Translations under genes and position numbers: made by a program | Assembly: GCA_036843405.1 (NCBI GenBank) | Contig: DAITSJ010000025.1 | Location: 1 to 57,038, forward strand | Length of the DNA stretch: 57,038 nucleotides | Direction: 5' to 3' | Source: DGNJ01 sp002388905 | GTDB taxonomy: Bacteria; Pseudomonadota; Gammaproteobacteria; Pseudomonadales; Porticoccaceae | Notes under the pieces: generated by a model | Databases searched by the model: none | Told to the model about the DNA's origin: nothing | The model's input: only the letters and a program-made list of their open reading frames with translations | Part shown: positions 1 through 9,500 of the stretch, piece by piece | Layout of the letters: each line of letters begins with the position of its first letter | How positions within the stretch are numbered: the stretch's first letter is position 1

Positions 1-92
1 GACAATACGCTCGGGCCCAAAGCCCGGAACTGTCCACCGAAGCGGGGTAACTCCAATTCGCGCCCCGTGAATGACTTAAATTTGGAGCCACG

Positions 93-1385
93 ATGCATCA
101 ATCATCTATCGAAAATATGCAGATTTGCTATGAGAAATTTGTAAAACGAAAAACTTGGAGCGATACAGCAGTTATTGATGTTGTTGATATTGGTGGCTCA
201 AATGTCAACGGCAGCTATGCAGATATTTTTTCTGGAGAAGAATTTAGATATAGAGCTGTAGATATTGAAAAGGATGAAAGCGTCGACGTGGTTCTTGAAG
301 ACCCTTATAAATTGCCATTCAACAATCAAAGTATCGACATCGTTATTAGTGGACAAGCGTTCGAGCATGTCGAGTTTTTTTGGGTATTATTCGCCGAAAT
401 GAAGCGCATTTTAAAAAACGATGGATTAATAATTTTGATAGCGCCATCAGGAGGACCAATACATCGATTCCCCGTCGATTGCTACAGATTCTATCCCGAT
501 GCATACCGAGCTCTAGCAAAATACTGTGAGTGCGAGTTGATTTATCTCAAACATGATCAACGAGGGCCTTGGAAAGACCTAGTTGGGGTTTTCTCAATAG
601 CAGATTCAAACCTGACGTTTAAAAGCACGAAAAATTGGCAGCGTAACAGGTATGAACTACAAAGCCATCCTGCTCCCACAGGGATAAAGCACCCTGATAT
701 GGAAGTCGAAAAACTACAAGGAGAGGTTTCGTATTTGGAATTGTTAGAAAACGCGCAACAGCTACTCAACCCCAACTTATATCTTGAAATAGGAGTTAGA
801 ACAGGCAAAAGCCTGTGCTTGGCTCAATGTCAAGCCATTGGAATCGACCCTGACCCCGATATAAAGGTACAGCTAAGCAGAAATCACAGAATAATGAAAA
901 TGACAAGTGATTCATTTTTCGATAGCGAAGCAGAAGGGTGTTTGTCCGAAGCTAGTCCGGATTTGATATTTATTGATGGAATGCATTTATTTGAGTTTGT
1001 CCTTAGAGATTTTATAAACTCAGAAAAATTTTCAAATAGAAACACAGTACTCATCATCGACGACGTTTTGCCTAATCATCAGATTCAGGCATTGAGATAT
1101 AGACAGTCGTCGGCCTGGACAGGAGATGTATGGAAGATTGTAGAATGCCTTTCTGAGTATCGACCAGAATTGACGCTAGAACTCATAAATACGTTTCCAA
1201 CTGGCCTATTAATCGTAACTGGTTTAGACGCGAACAATTCAGTTCTTACTGAGCAATACAACCCAATTGTCAGAAAGTATAAAGATATGACACTTGACGG
1301 AAAAATCAAAGAAAAAATACTCAATCGAGAAGAGGCAATCGCGCCAAAAAACGCATTCTTTTTCAGAAGACGTGGAACACTATAG
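93..1385 (+). CDS. Tandem-domain SAM-dependent methyltransferase, glycan cluster
   Basis: This 430-residue protein appears to carry two class I methyltransferase folds. The first (about residues 25-170) has a motif I-like VVDIGGSNVNG, then LPFNNQSIDIVISGQAFEHV and a KRILKNDG segment, as in Methyltransf_11 proteins. The second (about 220-375) has YLEIGVRTGKSL, GIDPDP, DLIFIDGMH and VLIIDDVLPNH, as in the Methyltransf_24 type found in capsule and O-antigen loci. The start is the ATG preceded by TTTGGAGCC. It is the only plus-strand gene at this edge and converges on the GT2 gene. Base composition is AT-rich like its sulfotransferase neighbours, which suggests transfer. Methylation of a sugar or glycan end is inferred from context; the substrate is unknown. 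Confidence 0.8.
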   Translation: MHQSSIENMQICYEKFVKRKTWSDTAVIDVVDIGGSNVNGSYADIFSGEEFRYRAVDIEKDESVDVVLEDPYKLPFNNQSIDIVISGQAFEHVEFFWVLFAEMKRILKNDGLIILIAPSGGPIHRFPVDCYRFYPDAYRALAKYCECELIYLKHDQRGPWKDLVGVFSIADSNLTFKSTKNWQRNRYELQSHPAPTGIKHPDMEVEKLQGEVSYLELLENAQQLLNPNLYLEIGVRTGKSLCLAQCQAIGIDPDPDIKVQLSRNHRIMKMTSDSFFDSEAEGCLSEASPDLIFIDGMHLFEFVLRDFINSEKFSNRNTVLIIDDVLPNHQIQALRYRQSSAWTGDVWKIVECLSEYRPELTLELINTFPTGLLIVTGLDANNSVLTEQYNPIVRKYKDMTLDGKIKEKILNREEAIAPKNAFFFRRRGTL

Positions 1386-1442
1386 GCGACCTACTATAAA
1401 TACAAATTGTCTTTACTGCCCGCTATTTGAGAAAAGAATACT

Positions 1443-2477
1443 TCAATCCCTTGCTACAATGACTGCTTCAGCATATCTTTGATGTGCTGTAGAAAATTTT
1501 CTCTGCGACATAATTCTATCGACTGCCTGTTGCATTGCTGGCGCAGCAGCCTCAGCCACAGAACCGAAGAGGTAAGGTGTCGCCGTCGGAGCGGTATAGG
1601 GCTTACCTCGAATTCGCTGATATTCGACGTTTAGTTGCTCAAAACTTAAACCTATATCTTCATTATCCGTCGTGACACCCCCATGAAGTTGATGAAAACT
1701 AGCCTCACCCAAAAGATAGATCAGACTGGCGTTCGTGCTTTCTACTGCTCGTTTATAAAAATCAAGGTTTACCAAACCGCCTCCTGGCATAGTAAACGTT
1801 TCGTCGTAGCCATTTAATTGAGAAAAAAATTTTTTAGTTAGAATAAGGCAATTACTTTCTGCGCATTGCCCGAACCAGCCAAATGGACTTGATCCACCCC
1901 AGGAAGAAATTTCAAAAAGTCTGTATCCATTATTCCACCAGTCGATCTGATTGAGAAGCTCGTCCTCTACAGCTTTGCTATACCCTTTTTTGACACTCAT
2001 TCTTTGATGTTCAGGTCCAATGTGGAGACCAAGAACCGAAATCAAGGGCTGGTTTGCCAAAGTGATCGCAGTTGCCGCCTTAGAGACGACACCGGGAGTG
2101 AGCATTCGAGCGCCATCAATCATAATCGCCACGTAGTCACCACTACATTGAGAGACTCCAAAATTAATTGCAGCCGCTGGTGACGGGTCCGCATCGTTGA
2201 TATAGAAAAATTTGACGGGGATATCACAATTGTTACTAGCCTTAAAATTAAAAGGCGGGTTAGAACCATTGTCGATAACAATGACTTCGTAATCCATAAG
2301 CTCAGTAGAATATTGATATGTCTTACTTAATGACTGAAGAGTTCTCTCACCCTCGCGTTGCATATTGTACAAGACTACGATAAAGCTAAGTTTTGGCTTT
2401 TTACGCTTTAAAAGCCTGCTGAATCTTCCCGCGAAATCTGTGCCAGACGAAGTGCTTTCTTTTGCCTTAAAAGTCAT
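1443..2477 (-). CDS. Family 2 glycosyltransferase
   Basis: The 344-residue protein has a GT-A fold N-terminus: LSFIVVLYNM near residue 30, VIVIDNGSN near 65-73, and MIDGARM near 119-125 in the position of the DxD metal/nucleotide site. A later GWFGQCAESNCLILTKKFF and the LNGYDETF segment match the acceptor half of GT2 enzymes. No membrane segment is seen, so it should act in the cytoplasm on an activated sugar and a lipid-linked acceptor. It is the last gene of the minus-strand cluster and lies 29 bases after the GT-D-like gene. Donor and acceptor cannot be read from sequence. The AT-rich composition fits horizontal acquisition. Confidence 0.85.
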   Translation of the reverse strand: MTFKAKESTSSGTDFAGRFSRLLKRKKPKLSFIVVLYNMQREGERTLQSLSKTYQYSTELMDYEVIVIDNGSNPPFNFKASNNCDIPVKFFYINDADPSPAAAINFGVSQCSGDYVAIMIDGARMLTPGVVSKAATAITLANQPLISVLGLHIGPEHQRMSVKKGYSKAVEDELLNQIDWWNNGYRLFEISSWGGSSPFGWFGQCAESNCLILTKKFFSQLNGYDETFTMPGGGLVNLDFYKRAVESTNASLIYLLGEASFHQLHGGVTTDNEDIGLSFEQLNVEYQRIRGKPYTAPTATPYLFGSVAEAAAPAMQQAVDRIMSQRKFSTAHQRYAEAVIVARD

Positions 2478-2506
2478 CGAATACGCTCTACCTAATTTTA
2501 TAGGTG

Positions 2507-3760
2507 CTAAATGTATCTTCCGTTATCGATCCTACCCATTCCAGTAACCGAGCCGAGATGACTGCGAATCCAATTCTCTTCGTTACGTCTTCCCGCCATG
2601 AAGTTTTCACTAGTTTTTTGAGAAATGCCGAATAACGTATTTATATAATTTCCAAAATACACCGAAGATATATTATGAGTTTTTGAAATCTCGTGACAAA
2701 GCGGTAATCCATAGCACCCACACGACGCAAAAAAAACATCGAACTTTGTTTTAACGAGAATCTCGTTAACTGACGCAACTAATTTATTCAGCGACTCCTC
2801 CCACCCCTCACCATTTCTATTTGGATAGGTGGTAATTGGAGCTTTAATTGCGTAGAAATCAAAATCGGGTATCTCAATGTCTAAATAAAGATTATGCATC
2901 TTGTTCGATCTATAAAGATAGTTTAGCTGTTCAGCGAACGGCGAAACTAATAAAACTCTCTTATTCGAAATTGATGGATAAAATTCTTCCGGACTAGGTA
3001 TATCGGCATATCGAACCTCTTTGTTGCTTTGGCGTCGCATATAAAATTCAATAGGCTGAAAGTTGGGATAACAGCCAGGGCAGCGAAATAAATAATCGCT
3101 AGACTCTATAGCGGAATAATATCGGTCAGCCCATGAGGTGAAGTCATCTAAACTTTTCGAAGAATTTTGTAGAGATGAATAAAAGCCGGCATTAGTAAAA
3201 AGCCTCCGAATATTAAAGCTTGTTTCATACGGAGAAAGCCAGTTACCGCGAACAAATCGATCAGCATACATGAATGCCTGATCATCTATATTTTTAAATA
3301 TTTTATGTAAAACCGAACTAACGTCGGCGCCCCGAAAAATAAAGCTATATAGCGCACGCAGTTCAACGATACCATACCTGACACAAAGCTTATCATCCCA
3401 ATTCCGAATTTTATAATAAAACTTGTCAGAAGCAGGCGACCGATTCAGTTTGTTTTTCTTTTTGCGAAAGTACGAGGCGAATTCGGTGATAGCTTTAGTT
3501 ACCATGATGTCAAATTGTTCATCATATACTATATCGTTATAATAGTTTCTAATCTCAATATAAAGTGGTTCGTAGCTTAACAAATATTGGTCACCGTCAC
3601 TTTCGTGATTTTCGATATCTTGAAATATCATAATCAAAAACTTGCGTTCTTCATGTATAGATTGGCAACCCATCATGGATCGTATATTTATAATAACCTC
3701 GCGATCTCTTCTAACAATTGGCTGGTTCTCTTCACAGAACCCGAGTCTTACTAGCTTCAT
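2507..3760 (-). CDS. GT-D-like capsular/O-antigen locus protein of unknown function
   Basis: I place the start at the ATG at 3760 (417 residues) and not at the TTG 12 bases upstream, because GGGTG is spaced for the ATG. The N-terminal half is not recognisable. The C-terminal part (about residues 265-380) contains KRVLLVSPFAEQLNYLY, then FDVFFASCGCYGLPLC, HEISKTHNISSVYFGN and INTLFGIS. That order resembles the GT-D type glycosyltransferase domain (DUF1792-like) of polysaccharide loci, where an acidic or glycine-rich loop is followed by G-x-x-x-x-x-FGI. The usual GAGAYG-like stretch reads SCGCYG here. It lies between a sulfotransferase and a GT2, so a role in glycan assembly is likely but unproven. 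Confidence 0.6.
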   Translation of the reverse strand: MKLVRLGFCEENQPIVRRDREVIINIRSMMGCQSIHEERKFLIMIFQDIENHESDGDQYLLSYEPLYIEIRNYYNDIVYDEQFDIMVTKAITEFASYFRKKKNKLNRSPASDKFYYKIRNWDDKLCVRYGIVELRALYSFIFRGADVSSVLHKIFKNIDDQAFMYADRFVRGNWLSPYETSFNIRRLFTNAGFYSSLQNSSKSLDDFTSWADRYYSAIESSDYLFRCPGCYPNFQPIEFYMRRQSNKEVRYADIPSPEEFYPSISNKRVLLVSPFAEQLNYLYRSNKMHNLYLDIEIPDFDFYAIKAPITTYPNRNGEGWEESLNKLVASVNEILVKTKFDVFFASCGCYGLPLCHEISKTHNISSVYFGNYINTLFGISQKTSENFMAGRRNEENWIRSHLGSVTGMGRIDNGRYI

Positions 3761-3861
3761 TTGAACACCCAATGACTGGTAATCTTACGCATATTTCTGC
3801 GCAAAACAACGACGATTTTATGACGAATTTAAAAATCGGGGAACAGTTAGTAAAAGCATCG

Positions 3862-4785
3862 CTAATCGTCGAAGCCGGGAATCTTCCTACCAAACCTTAA
3901 TGACAACTCTGAGAATAGTAGTGCATTAGAGCGTGAAAAGTTCTCAAGAAATTCCCTACGTTCAGACTCAGTGGCAAGCTTAGATTTTCCCGAAAAATAT
4001 TCCGAAATTCTATTTCGAAACGTCTTGATTGTTCTATACTGCGGGTCAATATCGAATTTATGGCACAAATAATTTACAAGTCGCATCATAGAGATTCCGA
4101 AAGCATTTAAAGAGAGGTTTTCTTCATAAGGAATGCTTAAGTTCGACTCCCCGAGCTCAAGATAGGATAGAAAATCTCTGACCACATCGTTTCCGGTTAG
4201 CCTTTTCCGATCAAATATCCTAACCGATACGTGGTCTTTCCCGAAATGATTTGACCAATTTTTATAAATTTCGTAAAAATCATAAAAATACGGAAGAGCC
4301 TGCCTTGACCGAATTTCTGGGAATCTGAAAGCTCGGTAATTCCCAGCCCTTAACGATGTTGAATATAAGCTTATCGCTAATTCATCTTGTCGTCTAACAT
4401 AAAAGATTATCTCTGTCTCACCAACTACTTCGTTCAGTAGCGATTTTAAGCGGTCAAATTCGACAGGATCCTTTAACCGCGGATGAAGCCATTCATTAGA
4501 AATAATTACGGTTTCGGCGGGAGAGCCAAACACCTCATTGATGAAATCTTCTCGTGTTTTTCTTCGAAAGTAATCTATAGATCGATTATTTGGAAGAAAC
4601 CGAATCAAATTTTTATCTGGCTCACAAGAAAATATAGCTAATTTCGTGTGGTTTCGTTTACCCAGGCTTTCAGGGTATAAGATACCGTGCCGATCAAGCA
4701 TTTCATTTCGATTTTCATACAAGAAATTTTGTATGGAGGTGGTACCTGTTTTTTCGCATCCAATATGTAGTATGGCCTTTTTCAT
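3862..4785 (-). CDS. Sulfotransferase-family protein
   Basis: The 307-residue protein opens with HIGCEKTGTTSIQ (residues 7-19). This is the P-loop-like 5-phosphosulfate binding motif of PAPS-dependent sulfotransferases (K-T-G-T-T). A second motif, YVRRQDELAISLYSTSL (about 129-145), fits the 3-phosphate binding strand-helix with Arg and Ser. No signal peptide is seen, so it is cytoplasmic. It probably transfers sulfate from PAPS to a sugar of the surface polysaccharide. It lies 3 bases downstream of the WcbI-like gene, so the two are probably co-transcribed. The substrate is not inferable. The AT-rich composition matches the flanking genes. Confidence 0.75.
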   Translation of the reverse strand: MKKAILHIGCEKTGTTSIQNFLYENRNEMLDRHGILYPESLGKRNHTKLAIFSCEPDKNLIRFLPNNRSIDYFRRKTREDFINEVFGSPAETVIISNEWLHPRLKDPVEFDRLKSLLNEVVGETEIIFYVRRQDELAISLYSTSLRAGNYRAFRFPEIRSRQALPYFYDFYEIYKNWSNHFGKDHVSVRIFDRKRLTGNDVVRDFLSYLELGESNLSIPYEENLSLNAFGISMMRLVNYLCHKFDIDPQYRTIKTFRNRISEYFSGKSKLATESERREFLENFSRSNALLFSELSLRFGRKIPGFDD

Positions 4786-4788
4786 AAT

Positions 4789-5679
4789 CTATCTTAAACT
4801 TTTAAGATCCAACACTTCGCCGAACTTGTTATATATCGTATAAAAATGATTGACGATCGTTTTACTGTCATAGGATTTTTGTCTGCCTATTATTATCCGT
4901 TTTTCTGGGTCGTATGCATAATCTACTCCTCGATGTTGGTGATATTTGCCATTGGGTAAATTGATTGCCGGGTTCACCAAAGGAATAAACTGATCAAGCA
5001 TTTCCGGTTGCTTTCTAAAAATGAGTGAGGGTCGTCGTTTGATATCTGCATATTGCAAAACCCTTCTTGAATACGATTCAATCAAATTCATTGCGGGGTG
5101 ATTGAACGTATAAAAAAGACGTTGCCTCTTCATCTTTGAATGAATCACGTCACTTATTCTTACGTCTACCACCTTCTCTCTTTCATGCAATTCTTTTAAA
5201 GATCGCTGGACTTCAAAACGATAACGCTGATTAAAACTTACGTCATTGAGCAGCTGAACCGCTGTTTCTTCAGACTCCCCCTGCTGCCACGATTCAAAAA
5301 TTGTCCGGTTGTGGTAATCGCCCATTGGGCCTCTAAGAGGTCCCTCTCCGGGAATGCGAATATAAAACCAATCAGGGGTATATCCTGAATAGAAAAGGTT
5401 TACAATAGAAATTACTTTCGTTCCATAATGTGCTTTTAAGAAATTTGTTCTAACGAATTTGCAGGGGTACGCGTCGTTAACAAGCTGAGAAACGATTAAA
5501 TCAGCTTCCTGGAAATATTCTTTATATTCCTCAAACTGTCTCTGCTTCAACAGATGCACGATCGCGGTAGCTGTTACCTCTATTTTGGGGTTTAATGCCT
5601 CTAATATTTTTGCAATCGGTCGTGCTTGACAATTGCCGACAACCACAATTTTTTTTGTAAAGCGCTTATCTTTTCGCAT
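4789..5679 (-). CDS. WcbI-type polysaccharide biosynthesis protein
   Basis: The 296-residue protein begins IVVVGNCQARPIAKIL, carrying the GNCQ signature (residues 15-18) of the WcbI family. It also has the family's later FYTFNHPAMNLI motif (about 189-200). WcbI proteins occur in capsule loci, and a structural study of the family suggested an SGNH-like fold that binds coenzyme A, so acetyl transfer has been proposed. The middle carries DWFYIRIPGEGPLRGPMGDYHN, probably part of the ligand pocket. The tight spacing to the sulfotransferase on each side suggests one operon adding non-sugar decorations. The enzymatic reaction is an inference; family membership is fairly safe. Confidence 0.7.
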   Translation of the reverse strand: MRKDKRFTKKIVVVGNCQARPIAKILEALNPKIEVTATAIVHLLKQRQFEEYKEYFQEADLIVSQLVNDAYPCKFVRTNFLKAHYGTKVISIVNLFYSGYTPDWFYIRIPGEGPLRGPMGDYHNRTIFESWQQGESEETAVQLLNDVSFNQRYRFEVQRSLKELHEREKVVDVRISDVIHSKMKRQRLFYTFNHPAMNLIESYSRRVLQYADIKRRPSLIFRKQPEMLDQFIPLVNPAINLPNGKYHQHRGVDYAYDPEKRIIIGRQKSYDSKTIVNHFYTIYNKFGEVLDLKSLR

Positions 5680-5706
5680 TGCTTTTTCCGAAAACTAGTA
5701 TAGCGT

Positions 5707-6483
5707 TTATGATAAAGAATTATAATCTGCTTTAGGAATCAATCTCGAAAGCTTCTGTGAAGCAACTCGGTGGAGCGCCAAATCATAAGCGTTACCATTG
5801 ATCACATTTGCGAGAATTGGTCTTAGTCTTTCCAAAGCATCCAGGAGCTTTTGATCGGTGGACTTTTGGTTGTTGACATTCTTTTTCATATAATCGAATT
5901 TTATATTCGGAAAATGTTTTTTAAGCTCCTCAGAGATGTATTCAAAGCTCTCTTCAAATTTGTCTACAGTCCCTACTAAAGTATGATCGTCGCAGATTCT
6001 CTTCACAGCATTGTTGAACATTTCTAAATTGGCGGTTTCGCTTGGACGTAGATATCGGCGACGTCCAATATATGCGGTCTGATAATCAAAAATCACTTTA
6101 GCGACGCTAGAAGTAGATCGCCACTTGACGTAATCAACAAGGGAAAGTTTGGCAGCCATCTTGGCACCAATTGTTCCAGTTTTTTGCTTCCTCTCGAAAT
6201 CATAAACAGATACTATACGCTCGATTGGATTTCGGACAAAGTAAATAGGGATGCATTTGAACTGATTGGATTCAGGTAATGGATTGCAAAGATGATGGCT
6301 CGAAATAGCCTTCAGCTTTGGGTTGTCTAAAATAAACTGCTTTAAATATTCTGCGCCGCCCCGGCGCATCGCCTTGTCATCGCGATGGTCACAAAAGTCC
6401 TTCCCGAATGCCTTCTCCAGCGCATAATCAAATGTTGTGCCAGCATTCTTGAATATGTGACCATGAGTAATTACGTAACGCAT
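5707..6483 (-). CDS. Sulfotransferase (family 2-like)
   Basis: The 258-residue protein has HIFKNAGTTFDYAL at residues 9-22, the 5-phosphosulfate loop of Sulfotransfer_2-type (heparan 2-O/HNK-1-like) enzymes, where H-x-x-K-x-A-G-T-T is typical. YFVRNPIERIVSVYDF (81-96) is the matching 3-phosphate motif with Arg84 and Ser92. Length and motif spacing fit bacterial members found in polysaccharide loci. No signal or membrane segment is seen. It differs in motif style from the second sulfotransferase at 3862, so the two probably modify different positions or sugars. It is 22 bases downstream of the large fusion protein and reads in the same direction. Confidence 0.8.
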   Translation of the reverse strand: MRYVITHGHIFKNAGTTFDYALEKAFGKDFCDHRDDKAMRRGGAEYLKQFILDNPKLKAISSHHLCNPLPESNQFKCIPIYFVRNPIERIVSVYDFERKQKTGTIGAKMAAKLSLVDYVKWRSTSSVAKVIFDYQTAYIGRRRYLRPSETANLEMFNNAVKRICDDHTLVGTVDKFEESFEYISEELKKHFPNIKFDYMKKNVNNQKSTDQKLLDALERLRPILANVINGNAYDLALHRVASQKLSRLIPKADYNSLS

Positions 6484-6505
6484 ACAGAAAAAATCTCACA
6501 CTGAA

Positions 6506-9500
6506 TTAGTTTAAAAAATCCCGCTCAATAACCCGTTGTACTTCCTTTTGGCTGAAGTTGCGTTCAATATAATCAGGATAACGGGTCAGATATTTCGAGC
6601 ACTGTTCCGGGGAGTTGTATAGTGAAAGCGTTTCTTCGATCATTTTAGGCGCCTTGTTAGCAATAGCCATAACCGTCTCAGCTTCTGGCAAACCTTCCGC
6701 CCCTATAGTGGTGGTTACAATAGGAATGCCGGCTTGCAGTGCTTCCAGAACTTTGCCTTTGACGCCCGCACCGTAGCGAAGGGGCACGATGCAGAGCCTT
6801 GCTTCTCGATATAGAGTCTGCAGGTCTTCATCGGAGACGAATCCGTGAACCAGGATGTTATCGCTGGCCAGGGACTGAACGGATTCCGGCACTCTCGATC
6901 CTACAATATGCAGGCAGATAGAAGGGTCAGCTTCTACAAGTTGTGGCATTACCTTGCTCGTGAACCAGATAACTGCATCTTCGTTGGGCGCATGCCCAAA
7001 ACCGCCGACAAAAAGCAGGCCCCGTCGCTCCTCGTGCCTGTAATCGGCCGGGTCTGGCTTGTCGAGGAGGTATAGGGGGATGGCCATAACGTTGGTCTCG
7101 GGAGAAATGCGCTTTACTTCGTCCACTTCTACCTGCGAGGGGTAGTATACTTTGTCGACTTTGCCGAAAATCGCAAGTTCGCGTTTTTTCCACTCTTCGG
7201 ATTCGACCCTCAAATCGCTGTCCCCAAGGACTTCCGCCTCTCGTTGTGTACGGAGGTAATGCAGATCGTGGCCGAAATAGATGAGCCTGGGGCGAGGGTT
7301 CAGGGTGTTAAGCTCGTCGACAAAATCTTCCGTTATGTGGGGCCGATGTAAATACACGACATCGATATATTGGGCGTTCTCCCGGAACCACTTTTTCCAA
7401 TCCCGGGCGTGGGTTTCACCGTAAAGTACCTCAATGCCTAGTTGCTCCAGTGTATTTGTGTAAGGCCTGTGCGGGTAGAAGTTGGCGGGCAGAAATTTGA
7501 CGTTAAGGCCTGCCTCAGCCATGGATTTGACATACAGATACGTGGAACGAGAGCCCGCATCCTGGTCGTAGAAAGGCACGTAATGATCGATGACGACTAT
7601 GGTTCGTTTGCCTTTTGAGCGCTCCCGAGCTTGGAAGACGTTCTCGGCGTTGGGAAAGTGGTCGGTTGCCAGTCGCTCCGCCCACTTTTCCTTGAAGACT
7701 TTCTGGTTTAGCAATTGATGCTTCTTGATACCGGAGTTCAGGTCGCTGCCGTTGCTTACCCCCTCAAAGTGCACCACTTCGGAGGCAGGCTGGTACATAA
7801 CCTTGAGTCCTTTTTCCCGCATTTGGAATGCCAGGTCGGTGTCCTCGTAATAGGCAGGATAGAATCGCTCGTCGAAGCCCCCAAGCTCATCCCAAATTGA
7901 TTTCCGGAAAAGTATGCAAGCTCCGGAGATATAATCCGTCTCGCGGAGGTAGTTGAATTCCGGCAATTCCGGATTTTGCCCGCGGCCATAATTCCAGCCG
8001 GAGGCATCCTGCCAAATAATGCCGCCGGCCTCCTGGAGAATGCCATTTTCGAAGAGAAGTTTGGGGCCAACCAGACCGGTGTCGGGCCTGGTTTCCATCA
8101 CATCCACAAGGGCGGAGAGCCAGCCGTCCTGCACATTGGTATCGTTGTTGAGCAGCACCACGTACTCCCCGGAAGCGTGGGTTACTGCATTGTTGCAGTT
8201 TTTCAGAAAGCCCTGGTTCTGTTCGCCCCGGACTACAGTGATGTTCTTAACTCTGTCTTCAATCGACTGTGTTGCATCATCGGAGCAGTCGTCTGCAACG
8301 ATGACTTCGTAGTTAATGCTAGTGGTGTGGTCAAGTACGGATTTTAGGCAGGAAACTGTAGTCCTGTATTGATTAAAAACAGGAACGATAATGGATACTT
8401 GCATAGCCGAGAAAACCGGAAACGACAACTCTAGAGATTCTAGGGAGTTATCATTCGTGACGGTATCCGGCAATGGTTTTTTCCCAGGTGAGGGAAGCCG
8501 TGAGTCGATCCATTTGTAGGCTTGAACGGAATCGTCCGATAGAATTGACTTCGCTAATTTTTTTAGCCGTTGTTTATTGGCAATCCTTAAGGTTGAAAAC
8601 GGGTGTTGGATTGAAAATCGTAAAACCTTAAGTACAAGACGAAGCCGGCTATAGGATTCAGCAAAGTCCGCGGGATTGACTTCGTTGTCACTGATGTATT
8701 GCTTGGCTTCGCTAATCTGGTGCCTGAGGTAAGACTTTGACCGGGGCTTTAAACGCACGATAAAGTAGAGCTTCTCAAGCACTTTTAAAACCTTGCCAAG
8801 CATTGAGCGGTCGAACAAGTAAAGTCGAGAATAAAGTGTATCCAACTTTTGACGGTTGATGTGCCTGAAGTGGGCGTAATCTGAAACCAAGGCTTGGTGC
8901 TCTCTGGCGAGCACCGTTTTTGCGCTATTTAAGGCCTCATATTCGATTTTTAAAGCCTTAAGCTCCTGAAGTTGTTCTTCGCGGCTTTCTTGCTCGGATT
9001 GCAGCGCAGTTTCCAGCCGGTGTTGCTCGGCCTTTAGCGACGTATTTTGCTCTGTCAGGGCTATAAGCTTCGCCTGGGTTTCCCGCCTCACCTGCTCCAG
9101 TTCCTTATCCAGGCGATCTATATATGAATAGATAGATCGATAGGTTTGGTAGCTCTGGCATGACTGGCGTATTACGGAAGAATGGGGGCGTGGGCTGCCG
9201 TCCCTAGCCTCTTCAGCAAGCCATTCATGCATGCTGGCTACAAAAGCGGGGACTGTATCACATTTTGTGTTGACGCTGTCGTGTTTGTTGTGCCTTAACT
9301 CTGGTGATAAAAATTCCTCAAGGTACAGGCTCAGGGCCTCAGAGTCTGTATTTGGATCGGTTAGGTTTAATCCTGTTGAAATTCGACTTATTTCGGCCAA
9401 TGGATCTTCGATTAATCGATCGTAATCAATGACGACATAAGATTTTTTGTCGATATGGTGTAATGCACTGCAATAGTGCTTCATCCACAAAATGAATGAT

